64,000 nt of DNA from Penicillus capitatus (taxonomy: Eukaryota; Chlorophyta): assembly GCA_965649825.1 (NCBI GenBank), contig OZ287703.1, positions 124,001 through 188,000 of the forward strand. Reading direction: 5' to 3'. Shown piece by piece: positions 11,193 through 22,271 of the stretch; positions within the stretch are counted from its first letter, which is position 1, and each line of letters begins with the position of its first letter. Under the pieces are notes generated by a model. That model saw only the letters and a program-made list of their open reading frames with translations, was not told where the DNA came from and searched no databases. Both the position numbers and the translations under genes were made by a program.

Positions 11193-12177
11193 CTGTCGCC
11201 TTGTTTCTTGCTCTGGTCAACAGCCTACGGACTCACATACCGTCAGACGAGTGCTGCTGCAGATCTTTGAAGACCTTGGCGGATGAGCTATCACGCATCC
11301 GCTGCTTCTCCATGCAGCTGCAGTTTGCCTTCGGACGACGTCGCCGTTTTCAGCCGTTCTTCGGATTCTCTGCCGGCGAACGGACGGACATCGTCGTCCA
11401 GTCCATGCGGAAGGATCGCATCCGAATCCTCACACGCCGTTTGCCATGCGAGCGCGTGTTTGGTGGTCGTCGTGCGCGTTTTCGCTGGCCGGCCTTTGCG
11501 GCTCGACCCTTCTCCGCTCTGTTCCGTCCTGTCGCTCCGAGCTGCATCTCGTTCAGAAAGAGAAACGTCTTCACGTCCTGTCAGCGCTGTGACGAAGACT
11601 GTCGATCCGTTCGCCGACTCGGCTGGTAACAGACGAACATGGATTTCGCCTGTCCCAGGCGCATCCGACCATCCGGCTGTTCGAACGAGCATCCATGCGG
11701 GTTCTGCAGCGAGGGAACGTGCTTGTCGACTTGAGGATCCGGCCAGCGGAACAGGTCCGTACGTTATGGCCGTCCGCTGTCGCAGCCGTGACATTGGCAT
11801 GGAGAGCGATTGCGGAGAGAGGCGCTCGGTGTTAGACCACCGTCACTGTTTACAGTGTGTCAGCAAAGACGGTGTTCGATTTTGTTGCAGCTTCCTCTCA
11901 GCTTCATTCCCTTGGAGACCAAGCAGTGAAGCCAGTACGATCGAAAGAGACTCTGGGATTGACGCGCCTCGGCGTCTTATTGCAGTCAGTGTAGTTGCAG
12001 ATTGCAACAGACAACAACACTTTCACCCTGCCCGATTCGTAACATCTATGGAGAACAGAATAGGCAGGACACTTATGCTTACCTCCATTGTCATGGTTAT
12101 TCGAACTAAAAAGCCACTGGAAACGCGCCGTTGATGTCACACTGGAGCAGGCAGCTCAATCTACACACCTCTATTCT
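11193..12177. other. Unresolved ORF region
   Basis: Long frames exist on both strands (the largest 283 codons on plus, 169 on minus), but the largest is not kept across the matching region 33241-34206. Part may be 5' exons of the small gene at 10856-11192. Confidence 0.3.
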
Positions 12178-12540
12178 TCACAGTGTCATCTCGCAAGAAC
12201 GATGGGCAGTAAAGGCACTCAGTGCTGAAGCAAAACAAGGGAGCAGGATGAAGGACTGACTGTCCAAATGTTCGCAGAAGAGTGCGCTGACTGTCGAGAG
12301 CATGAAATGAAGTGAGCACAGCGCAGCACTTTCAAACTTCGTAGATGCCAAGGCAACTCGCGGAACGAGAAACGTCCAGGGATCGGCGGCAGACAAGTCC
12401 TGCCGAACAAGCTGTAGACTCCAAGAATCGAGCAATCCCTTCAAACACCTCTTCAGAATAGACAGTGTCGAACAACGATCACGCCCAAGGCTGTTCATTG
12501 CAGGCTACGCCACGAGACCCTTCCATTCAACATACTCGCT
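12178..12540 (-). pseudogene. F-box gene remnant (left copy, interrupted)
   Basis: Minus-strand codons read SEEVFEGIARFLESTACSAG then LVCRRS, the pattern of an F-box helix pair. A TGA precedes it at the position where the right-arm copy reads QPYARSLSDT, and no LRRs follow. The frame ends soon after at GIYEV. It is probably a truncated member of the local F-box family. Confidence 0.45.
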
Positions 12541-12947
12541 GCCAAGTCACATCGACTCCAAATAGGCCGAAAGGATATCGATCTGCTGTCTGTACCCAGA
12601 CCAGCGTCTTCTTTTCCTGAAAGCCTCACTGCGGCTAGCAGCATTAGTCGAGAGAAAAGAAAAGAGACAATCTCTCAGGACAGGCGTCGACATCCGCCGC
12701 TTCGCCTTGCTCAATCGCTCCGGTCTGAATCCATCCAACGCCGAAATTGAACACCATAACAGACATTGATCATTTCGCAGTTCATCTTTGTATCTTCCGG
12801 AGACAGCGGCGACCGTCGAACAGGTCCTTCACACGATGAGCGCAGACAGAGAGCAACTCGCAGGGACGACAGGTAACGCAACGGGTCACAGTCTTCGACC
12901 ATTCCGCCTCAACGTCTGGTTCCGTCTCGGATGTAGTGCCCCGGATA

Positions 12948-14616
12948 ATGGATGCGCCGATGGCGGAGAGGTGTCTAAGAGACTTGCTCGAGAACGACGA
13001 CTACCTGTCCAAAGTCCTTCGCTGTCTCGTCGACGACGGACTGCACGAGTGTTCGCGCGTCTGCCGAAGATGGCGTGAAGTGAGCTTCGACGTCTGTCCC
13101 AAGCTCGCCCGTGTTCCGTCGAGCAGAATGACTGGCAGAATGACTGAGATGCTGTCGAAGTATCCAAACACGGTTTCGATGGCTGTGAACGTGGAGGATA
13201 CGAATGGAGACATCGGCCTCAGCGACATCGACCATTACCTCGACGCCGTGAAACGTTTTCCAAAGATCGAGCACTTGTTCTTGCAGGGCTCGCTGCAGTG
13301 CTCACTCTTTCCTGAATGTCCAGCTACCGCAGCCTGCTTGAATCGACTGCAGTCGCTTTCAGTCTGGCTGTCATCTTCGGACGCGAACCCGCAGACGTGG
13401 ATCGCGCCGGCCCTCAGACATCTCACAAACCTGACGCATCTCCGATTGAAAGCACCTGAAGTAGTCTTTCTCGAGCCGGTCACAGAAATCCACAAGATTG
13501 GAAAGCTGTGCCTCAGTTCGAGTCTCTTGGTGGACCACAAAGGCGATCTTGTTTTCCCGGCTCTGACGAATCTGACGTGTCTGGAGCTGATACGTGAAAA
13601 ATCTCTTCCCTCACCCAAGCAGTACGAAGACAGGATGAGCGGCAGACTGCTGGAAGTAAACCTCTATTCTTAATGCTGATCTCCTCGAGGACATCTGTGT
13701 CCTGCGTGTGCTTCAGATTCTGCGTCCCTACGCCTCCACCCTCAAGTCCCTGGCTGAACTCAATAGCCACAGCCGTATGCTCTTTCCGACGAGAGACTGG
13801 TCGGGACTGGAAGGTTTTAGAAAGCTCGAAACACTTTGCATCGGAGATCTAACGTCGGGGGATTCCGTCGAGAACTTGGCGACAGCTCTGAGAAACATGG
13901 GCACAGTCACAGAGCTCTGTGCGAGATACATAAAGCCGCCAGCCGACATCGTTGCTGATGCACTCTTCGGATTAGATCAGCTGCGATCCCTGACGCTCAC
14001 TCTTCGAAGCGACCGACTAATCAGTGTATGGAGCACCCTGGCGAGCTTGACGAATTTGACAGAACTCGTTGTTTGCGTCAGGCAGGTAGACGCATCAGTG
14101 TGCGAGCTCACAGGACTTGTCCGTCTGGGGATCATTTGTACTCAACGCGCCGCGCACTTCACTTATGCATTATCCAAGCTCCGTCTGCTGGAGGAGCTGG
14201 ATTTGGTATGCATGGGAGACATGTGTTTATCGGGGCACATGTTTGTCTGTATGACAAGGCTGAAAAAGCTCTCCATCACTTCAGACGATCTGGACCTGGA
14301 AGAGGACTTCTTCTCCGCGCTAGGATCGCTGCAAAAGCTAACTTCTCTGCAGCTGGATTCGAAGTTTGCCACTGAACGTGTCACTTCTGAGCACATGTTC
14401 AAGATCACACTTCTAACTAATCTGAGGAAACTAGTTCTACATCATGGCACCAAAAGGTGCTGTCGACGAGTAGACCCGCTCCGTTACTTCGATCAAACCA
14501 GCATGCCTAAACTGCAAACGTTGCACGCAGCAAGCTTCGATTCTATGGACAACGCTTACTGCAAGCCACAAACAAACTTTCCGCGCCTGAACAATCGCTT
14601 CTTGAGCATCGATTAA
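12948..14616 (+). CDS. F-box/leucine-rich-repeat protein B (left copy)
   Basis: Exons 12948-13655 and 13717-14616 flank a 61-nt GTAAAC...TTCAG intron (phase 0), giving 535 residues. The F-box-like segment is at about residues 8-40 (DLLENDDYLSKVLRCLVDD, SRVCRRWREV), followed by LRRs such as LRHLTNLTHLRL and LDQLRSLTLTL. Gene structure matches F-box/LRR A: same intron position and exon 2 length. The likely role is SCF ubiquitin-ligase substrate recognition (family knowledge). The copy at 32443-30802 lacks two short in-frame segments, one in a 12-bp AGAATGACTG-type repeat. It also differs at many LRR positions in the last quarter. Confidence 0.82.
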
Positions 14617-15816
14617 TACGATTGCTAACTCGTCTGTCCTCTGTATCCCCCAGAAATCTTTCACGGGGTCAAAAAACAACAAACAGTCTCTTTCCTGTTT
14701 ATCAGACTCTCGGTTGATGCGACTGCATTCCTGTGTGATAAGTCAATGGTTGTCCACCTCGACGAACGCCGCTGTTCGCATCATGGCCACAACAAACTTC
14801 ACGGAACAAGAAGCAGTCTTCGCTAAGGCGCCGCTGTGTTCTGCAACATAACCTTTCTGGGTCATGGATGTGTGGTGGTACGCAGATGGAACTTTGTGCG
14901 GCGTCCCACTGTACTCGATTCCGCAGTTAGAGAGGACGGACAGTCTCGACGTCGAAGCAACGGCCCAGACGTTAACGCGATTCGGTGTCGGTAAATGCAT
15001 ATCGCGTAGAATCGAAGGTCGAGGGCAGCGAGCAAGACCACATTTACCAGTAGCGGCGTGTTCTTACTTCGTTTGAAAATTCCAAGATCTCGCCAGTTTC
15101 ATTGCTGACGCGGCGGTAGGCATACTCCTGTTCGAACAGTCACAGATCGCCGTGGTTCACGTGTTCTGTGCGAGGCATTCGAGTCCAGAGTGAGGTCCTT
15201 CTCGTTCAATTCCGCATCCTATCAAATTCCGCGATTGAGTGGATGCCGAAATCATGGATCCTGGATAGAGAAAGGCAAGAGCAGTTCCTCGGTGGAGAAC
15301 GCAGGACAGGGCTGATGATGCAGTGATCCTGGACAGACGCCTGTGGCTGACACGTCATCTCAACTCTCGCAGTGATGTCCATTCGGTATGCTTCGTGCGC
15401 GTACGGACAGGTTTCCATTCCTTAAGATGTCTATCTCAACGCCCCTGCCACAGCACAGCCAGCAACCAAAGCAGACAGATGATGTGGACAGGTGAAGACA
15501 GAGTGTGCAACACAGGTAGACCTTACGATATCCTTACGTAATGACCCTTCCATGTCTTTGAGCCCATCTAAGTACGAGGCGCATACATAAAGGCCGATCT
15601 TTCGTCGACCTTTCGTTCATTTCGCGTTTAAACTCCGGTCAGCACTCGACACTTCTGCCGTCCGGTGTCGTGTTTGTCAACGGACGGGTTAACGACGAAG
15701 GCGTAAAGCTTACAAAGACTGTTTGTACAATAATTGTCAGAATTTATGTAATTCTTTGGACAGCTGCACGAAGGTGGACAGCTGTCCACTGACACCGGTT
15801 GCGCGGCACTTGGAAG
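14617..15816. other. Intergenic; left-arm-only DNA starts at about 14758
   Basis: No conserved frame. Similarity to the right arm ends just after the GGTTGTCC motif near 14750-14757 and resumes near 17070. About 15640-15800 resembles 51395-51565. Confidence 0.45.
15640..15800 (+). repeat. Dispersed repeat copy 1 (relates to 51395-51565)
   Basis: Shared words include TTAACGACGAAGG / CTAACGACGAAGG, AAGACTGTT, and CAGCTGCACGAAGGTGG followed by CAGCTGTCCA, in the same order and orientation. Between them the two copies diverge and differ in length. Confidence 0.6.
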
Positions 15817-16974
15817 ATGACAACCAACGGGCTTCTCAGTGCCTTGTTCTGCTTCTTGGTCTTCGGACCTCATCCGTCCGTTGGCAGTCACGGTCCGCAG
15901 AGCATGAATGTCTTTGAAGCTGACTCTTACTCTTGCATTGTTAGTGCGCAGCGCTCAAGCGCATACCTTGTCCAGCGCGTTCGTTGAGCGCGAAGTCACA
16001 GTGAGCTGCCACAGCTGTCATTATGAATGTGGCGACATTCTGCAAGTGTCTTGTGCTGCAGAAGACTGAAGCGTCGCCTCATGGTAGAGCCTCCGCTGTG
16101 ATCTCAACGCTTAAGCTGTCTCGTTTGCAGAAGACGGCGAATTTGATGCTCGTCGCGACTACGCTAGATCGGACACTGCGGTAATTTTTTCACAGCACGA
16201 ATGTTGTGATGGGAAGCGTTTCGTTTCGCAGGCTCTCATCGTTGACGAAACGAACGTCAACAAACACTCGGCCAATGACTGGCCTCCGCTTCATCGGGCA
16301 GCGCTCGCCGGAGACTCGAAGACAGTCGAGGTGAAGAGAGAGCTCATTTTTGGTGCCACTAGACCAGTCCTGTAGGCTCTCTTGAAAGCTGGGGGTCCAG
16401 TGTCGACGAGGTCGATGTTGACGGAGACACTGCATTAAACTTTGCAGCGCGTCGTCGAGACATTGAGATTATCAAGGTAAACACTTGAAGCGTTCACGCA
16501 TTTACCTTTTTTCAAATATGCGGCTTCAGATTCTCATAGATAACGGAGCGGATGTAAAGCTCGCAGACAAAGAGGAGCAACGCCTCTTCTGGTTGCAACG
16601 TATTACGGACTCATTGAGATCGTCAAGGTGAACACTCGAAGTGTTCTCGCAGTTCATTTCTTCCGATATCATGTCCTCAGGTTCTCGTGAGAAAAGGGGC
16701 AGACGTCAACGCCATCGGCATAACCGGATCGACGCCGCTTCACTATGCAGCGAAGAGAGGAGATTCACAAGTCGTTGAAGTGCGTTATTGCTGTTGTTGA
16801 CCTACCTGAGTCTCTTTACAGGTTCTTCTTGCTGCTGGAGCATCGAAGTCCATCACGTCGAACGATGGACAGAAGCCGGTAGACGTCATTTGTACTTCTA
16901 TTGAAACCACTTTTTCTGAGACGACTATATCCTCCCTCATTAAGCTGTTGACACCTGACACGTATTCTGTCTGA
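15817..16974 (+). pseudogene. Broken gene for a signal-peptide ankyrin-repeat protein
   Basis: The ATG at 15817 opens a signal-peptide-like segment (MTTNGLLSALFCFLVFGPH). Downstream, exons 16232-16330, 16376-16476, 16530-16627, 16681-16779 and 16822-16974 each follow a good 3' splice site and start with AL/IL/VL. Each internal exon encodes one ankyrin repeat, so 99 nt (33 codons) is expected. Two are 99 nt; 16376-16476 is 101 nt (2 extra bases in a G run) and 16530-16627 is 98 nt (1 base lost in GACAAAGAGGAGC). These shifts break the protein. Exons joining the signal peptide to the repeats are unclear. The right arm lacks this gene. Confidence 0.65.
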
Positions 16975-17848
16975 CCATTTCACAGATCCGCGGTATTTTT
17001 TTCGATAACACTCATGCAACAACAAATTCTATGCGTTTGTCACCCTTTTGCGAGGTTTATCCAGACAGCGGTTGGAGAACTTCGATGAACGGACTGTACT
17101 CGTCGTTCTGCTAGAAGTTCGATCGATTCCGTTTTGTTCTTTTTTGCCAGCGACAGCATAAGAACCTGCAGAGGTCGCGAACACATTCTTTCGACCGATC
17201 CTCCTTCGCGAGGAGAGGTCTCGGTGCAACTGCACCGAGGGAACGCATTAGGTCATTCAATGGCGTTCTTCTTTCTCATATCTTTATCTCAGAGGGTGGC
17301 AGATTTCGGGAAGGAAGTTTAGTCTTTCGGGCTGTTTGCTTGTGGACGGAATTGAAATCGACGAAGGGGGTTATTGAATCTCGCCGAGCGTCGGGCCAAT
17401 GCGTCTTCTATCTCCGCCTGCTCTTTTCAGAATGTCTTGTTCGACGCAGTGAATCGACATGAGAGAAGTGCCTCCTCTGCGATCAACTCTTTACACGACC
17501 AATCATCAAGTGCTCTTCTCAAGAGAGATACATAAATGTTTCACCGTTACAGAAGTCCTCGAACGCGTTTCGGGTAGAGAGACACTCTGAAGCCAACCGG
17601 GAAGCAAGACACGCAGCCTTTCAGTAGAGAAGCGTTCTGATGAGGATATCTCTTTTATGGAAGAGGATGTTCCTGAGGAAAGGGCGCCATTCCGAACGGA
17701 TGAAGGACTATGCGCATCCAGGCCAAGAGCCTGTCGACCGGACTGCCTTCTGGAAGCAGCAGCTTCATTGTCCTCTCCGTCTGACATGGATGTAATACAT
17801 AACATGGCAATTGCAGAATCGGATGCATCTGAGTCACGCACACGCCCA
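16975..17848. other. Inner end of left arm; no firm gene
   Basis: Between about 17070 and 17530 the sequence matches 30180-30660 reversed, with more differences than elsewhere. Short frames (for example ISLSQRVADFGKE, MREVPPLRSTLY) could be exons but are not open in both copies. Confidence 0.35.
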
Positions 17849-18506
17849 TCAGTGATCTCTCCATTCGGCCGTACGCGCCTCGAGGCCTATTCTCTGATGT
17901 CGCTGGTCGCAGAGGACTGGCTTCGCGGCAGGAAAATCGTCAAAGATGTTCTGCAGCGTCGCAAGAGAACCGTCTGCTGAGGAGAGGGATCGAGACATGT
18001 GGAATGCATGACAGGATGGCAACAGACCTCTTTGGCAAAGGGGTCTGATGCACAGCAAAGGACAACGAAAAGATGCGCTGTGCAGTATGTCAAAATGATA
18101 GACGCGGCAAACGGTTTCTTCGATGCCCAATGAGGCTTCATCCCGCTCAACGTCATCTACAGACCCGCCGCCATCAGGTGCATCGATGGCGAGTTTGTGG
18201 CTTGGCACCTTCCGAGCAGCTTCCTGTGGAACCGGTAGGACAAGAGGCAATCGTTTTCTTCAGCGTCAGTCGACTGCGCTCCTGATGGTGCCATGTGATG
18301 GTTGCTTACCATAGCGTCGATGCACTGGACTTCCGTACCCTGTGGCCTATTTGATGGTCGATTCGGCCTTCGACGTATTCCCATTCCTCGCACAGGACCT
18401 GTCTCGATACGACTTCCCGAACCGCCTCGTCGAATGCGTCGCCATTCATTTCGCCACAATGATGCCAAATAATGTGGGTGGTCATCGAGCTTCCGGGCGG
18501 AATCAC
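17849..18506 (-). CDS. Hypothetical gene, minus strand, low confidence
   Basis: One frame (18506-18306) reads IIWHHCGEMNGDAFDEAVRE and on through CEEWEYVEGRIDHQIG. A second (18250-17849) contains KLAIDAPDGGGSVDDVERDE and EASLGIEETVC. Both have a natural amino-acid mix, and a GTAAGC donor and GCTGAAG acceptor lie between them. With that pair the joined codon is TGA, so the exact splice or the reading is wrong. No family recognised. Confidence 0.3.
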
Positions 18507-19494
18507 TCTAAGACGTGATGGTTAGATCCATTAATGTTCGCTGGTTAGTTGCCGTCTATAAACTTGATTTGTTCTTTCTCTACTGTCGTAGAGTCTCGTC
18601 GGTCCCCTATCGACGCCCCCAAATCGCATTTCATGACGAGAAGAAATCTCGCACGTCTTTACTACGGCTAAAGGACGAACCGCAACGCGGACAGCGACTT
18701 GTTCCTTTCTGTTTAATACTTGGTACGTTCGTGTAGGCAGCTCTCGATATCGATCTCGGATATTTTTCGTTGTTTCTCCTTCGCAGCACCCACTGCTTTA
18801 CCTATATGTCACCGATCCTTGTTTTCGTCCCTCATCTTTTGGCATCCCGATGCGCGACGATCGCTCACTTTTGCTTGAAGATTCCGTGTTTTGCCTTTTA
18901 TCTAAGTGTACCGCTGATCGATCTAATGCCAGAAATGCCGTGTTGCACTTGCTTTGGGCTAACCTTTGAGTCCGTCTACTTACGCTGATCGGATCTTCAT
19001 CAGCTGCTGCTCTTGCATCTCGCTGCATTTCGAGTGGATCTCCACTTTCCCTATCTCCTACACATGCGTCTGCGCTGTTCTTCTGCATTGCCGCTCCTCG
19101 TCGTTGGTACGTTGAAGCTCGATGCGCTTCGTCAAATGTGGATCGACACTCGTTTCCGCCATCGCAGCGATGTTCTCAGCAGAACCGGCGCAATCGGCGA
19201 TCTTTTACATCTCTTCACGGAGTTGTCTATCCGCGACGCACAGCAAAGATCGCGGGCTATGCGTCGCCCCACTTGGTCTCGTGCGCCTCGATTCCGTCGT
19301 GCGAGTTCGGTCTTTTGGACCTCCGCCATCTTCGGCGGTTTCTTGTTCTGAGTTCCTAACGTTTTATGCGTCGTTCTGCAGCTCCTGCGCTCATCGTCGG
19401 AAAACCACAGACACGTCAGGGAAAAAACCGAACGAATCGTCTGCGGCAGTTTGCCTTTGCGTGTCACATCTGACGGAGGACGTAGGAAACGCCC
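18507..19494. other. Upstream region of the PPR gene
   Basis: About 1 kb without a supportable gene; only short overlapping frames. It should hold the PPR promoter, but I see no clear TATA box. Confidence 0.4.
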
Positions 19495-21165
19495 ATGATG
19501 CGCAGATCCGTGCAAAACTACGCCAACGTCGCGCGTCGGCTGCTCCATTCGCGTTTCTTCGCCGTCGTACCGACGCTCTCCGCCGACGACGCCATCGCTC
19601 TGACCCGGTCTGCCGTTTCGCAAGCCGATCTTCTTCACCCGTCTTCGCCCAGACGTTCATCCCTTGCACAAAGACGCGTCGATGCCAAGACGATACTGCG
19701 CTGCGCGGACGTGACGCAGCTCCGCGGGTTTCATGTTGCCTTAGAGGAGCGCGTGGAGGTGAACGACTTCCTAGATGGAATGAAGAGCCGTCTGAAAACC
19801 ACAGCTGATTACCATCGTGCCATGCGTCGTCTGATGCGTGGCCGCCTCTACCCTCGCATCCTGGATCTCTTTGAAGAAATGAAGTCCAGTGGCGTCACGG
19901 TCGACATCGGTATCCATTTGGCGGTTATGAAAGCCCACTCTCGTATGAACAACCTGGACATGGTGAAACAGGTTTTCGACAATGTCGTGACTTTGGGGAC
20001 GAGGCCAGACAAGTTCATGTTCAATACCCTTGTCTTCTCCCATACAAGCACTGGCGACGTCGACGCCGCATTCGAAACATTTCGCAAGATGGAGGAAGAC
20101 TACGGGATCCCAGCCGATTCGGTGGTATGCCGTTCGCTGATCACTGTCTGCGGCAAAGGGAAGGATGTCGATCGTGCAAAAGAGACGTTTCACCAAACGA
20201 TCGAGAAATTTGGAGCAGAGGCGCGCAGCTTCAACACCATGTTGGAGGTCTACGCCGAAAACGCCGACAGTGACACTGGCGAGGTGTACCTGCAGGAATG
20301 CAAGGACCTGCTGGTATTGATGGAATCGAAAGGGATTACACCCAATGCGTTCACCTATGTGCATTTGCTCAGATTGTATGCCAAACTGGGACAATCAGAT
20401 GAGGCGCTGGATTACCTGAAGAAAACTCTCAGCACCGATGTGGAGTGCAACATTGCGACGTTTGATTTCGTCTTCCGGTCGTTCATGGATCTGGAGTTGA
20501 CAGAGAAGGAACTTGAGACCCATATTGTCCGCTGTTTCGATCGTATAAAGAAGCTCAAGATGAAGCCATCGCACATCACATTCGGAAACATCATAGATAT
20601 CTACGAGGCGAAAGGAGAATTGAGCAAGGCGTTGGAATTCCTGGAGGGACTGTCGAGGGATCACATGAATGGCGCTGGTCGCTGTGGAGAGACCTTCGCC
20701 GCACAGTTGAAGATTGTTCAGCGTCTGTGGGAGAGTGGAACGTGGTCGCAAGAGGAAGCTCTGACGAAGTCGTCTGAGATGGTAAAGACAATGAAGTCGT
20801 TCCACGTCTCTCTGCCATACCGTGCCTACAGGACGTGGTTCGCCATGTGCCTCAAGGCATCCGATGTGGATCGCGCGCTTGAGTGCTGGAGTGATACTAC
20901 AACAGGAATTCGATGGCCATCGTCCCTGGCGACAGAGTCGATGATTCGACTCGCACTGGATCACGACCGTGTCCACGATGCCGTGAGAGTGCTGAAGGAT
21001 AAAGAGATTACGCCGAACGAAGGCGCATACGAGGCGATCTTGGCATACTGTGCCCAGAAGAGCGACGCGGAGAATGCGGAGACGGTCTTCGAATACATGA
21101 AAGAAGCCAAAGTGGAACCGAACGAAGCGATTCAAGAACACCTGGGCGCTTTGCAGTTGGTTTGA
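19495..21165 (+). CDS. Pentatricopeptide-repeat (PPR) protein, probably mitochondrial
   Basis: An intronless 556-codon frame. The N-terminus (MMRRSVQNYANVARRLLHSR) is basic, serine/arginine-rich and lacks acidic residues, like a mitochondrial presequence. From about residue 105 to the end, 35-residue helical repeats follow. Examples are LFEEMKSSGVTVDIGIHLAV, VFDNVVTLGTRPDKFMFNTL, FRKMEEDYGIPADS, MESKGITPNAFTYVHLL, LKDKEITPNEGAYEAIL and FEYMKEAKVEPNEA. PPR proteins bind organellar RNA for processing, stability or translation; the target RNA cannot be predicted here. No DYW or SMR domain is visible. It lies in the spacer between the inverted arms and has no second copy in the window. Confidence 0.9.
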   Translation: MMRRSVQNYANVARRLLHSRFFAVVPTLSADDAIALTRSAVSQADLLHPSSPRRSSLAQRRVDAKTILRCADVTQLRGFHVALEERVEVNDFLDGMKSRLKTTADYHRAMRRLMRGRLYPRILDLFEEMKSSGVTVDIGIHLAVMKAHSRMNNLDMVKQVFDNVVTLGTRPDKFMFNTLVFSHTSTGDVDAAFETFRKMEEDYGIPADSVVCRSLITVCGKGKDVDRAKETFHQTIEKFGAEARSFNTMLEVYAENADSDTGEVYLQECKDLLVLMESKGITPNAFTYVHLLRLYAKLGQSDEALDYLKKTLSTDVECNIATFDFVFRSFMDLELTEKELETHIVRCFDRIKKLKMKPSHITFGNIIDIYEAKGELSKALEFLEGLSRDHMNGAGRCGETFAAQLKIVQRLWESGTWSQEEALTKSSEMVKTMKSFHVSLPYRAYRTWFAMCLKASDVDRALECWSDTTTGIRWPSSLATESMIRLALDHDRVHDAVRVLKDKEITPNEGAYEAILAYCAQKSDAENAETVFEYMKEAKVEPNEAIQEHLGALQLV

Positions 21166-22251
21166 GATGTTCTGCCTCGGCCGATGTTAAGAAAGAGTGA
21201 CAGACGTTTAAGCGGAGGGAGACGTTGATGTGTTGCAACCATCCGTTAGACATCGCGTAAACGATCGATAATGCACGAGTCGGCACGTCTCTGTCGAGAA
21301 CAGGACTCGGATTCCGTCCGTGTCTGGAGGGCGATCATTCGCCACGAAGACCGACGTTCTCGTTTGATTCGATGGACACCACCAAGTCGAGAAGTATGTT
21401 TGGAACACTGACGTCTCTTTCGCCGTTATTCATTCAATCGACAGCACGCTGCAGGTTCAGTCGTCGACATCCTTCTGTCAGAACTGTGATGCCTGTGCTG
21501 TGCCAAACGATGAACTCTTTATTCGTCCTTCGGTTTCTGTGCGCAGCCCGCACAGTCTTGATGAGCACGAACTCTCACTAAAGGCCAATCGAAACGACGA
21601 GACGCGATCTTCACGTCGTCGGCGACTCTTGACGTTACACGGTGGCGTCTATCAATGCGGATGTCTTTCGGGGTGGGGAAGAGACAAGGCAATAAATGTC
21701 CTACCACTCGGCACACGACCGTTCGGCTTCTTCTCAGCTGCCTCGACTGTGAGAGTGAAATTTGATTGTGCCCTACAGAAAAAATACCTATTCGGCTTTT
21801 TTTGGACCGAACACGCAAAGTATCCGGTTCGCCTTCTTAAGTGCCAACAAGCTCGCTTAACTGTGGGCCTTAAGGCCGACAGTTTGATCTTCTTTGCCCT
21901 TGTTTTCGAAGAGTCCGTATTCGGATAGGAGAATGCGATATGGTCCATCATCGAGGTCGCTGGTTGAAGCGACTCGGAAACCGCCGAACGAACAGACCGG
22001 TTCGTGCCGTCTTTCGCGGAAACGAACGGATTGTAGCAATGACGGTACGGGTGATTGCGCTGTCTTGCTTTAGACTGGCAACGTTGAACGACGTGATGCG
22101 ATGATATCTGCGCAGTCGGATTCCGTAGTGTGTTTGCTTACTCATCGATGCTAGAAGCTGACGGCGATCACAAACAGAGTCGCCCATGCGTTGACGCAGT
22201 CTCCTTGTTTGATGTCCTCCTCTTTCTACGTCCTATAAACCGATTGAGGGG
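21166..22251. other. Intergenic stretch, no gene seen
   Basis: Short unconserved ORFs only. The sequence becomes a copy of right-arm DNA at 22252. Confidence 0.4.
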
Positions 22252-22271
22252 CTCGCGACCGGAGAGGACAT
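22252..22271 (-). pseudogene. Truncated 5' end of an F-box/LRR gene (promoter and about 7 codons)
   Basis: On the minus strand the ATG at 22271 and the next 17 bases match the start of the right-arm F-box/LRR A gene (MSSPVAS). The sequence then changes abruptly and the F-box is absent. Upstream promoter sequence is also shared, including a TTTATACT-like box. Confidence 0.75.

Larger units (their letters stand above)
827..17530 (+). repeat. Left arm of a giant imperfect inverted repeat
   Basis: Read in reverse complement, this arm matches 30180-44733 gene by gene. Coordinate sums stay near 45,560 in the outer part and near 45,400 in the middle, then jump to about 47,700 at the inner end because 14.76-17.07 kb is missing from the other arm. 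By eye most stretches differ at only a few per cent of bases, with scattered small indels. The interval of about 3.5-5.5 kb is much more divergent. Both copies of most genes remain open, so the duplication is fairly recent or partly homogenised. Confidence 0.92.

Noticed and set aside
11283-12134. 283-codon plus-strand ORF
   Set aside because: The right-arm counterpart keeps only the last part (33811-33266); the frame is not conserved and no domain is seen.
19122-19808. 228-codon ORF overlapping the PPR start
   Set aside because: Overlaps the strongly supported PPR frame in another phase; no motif.
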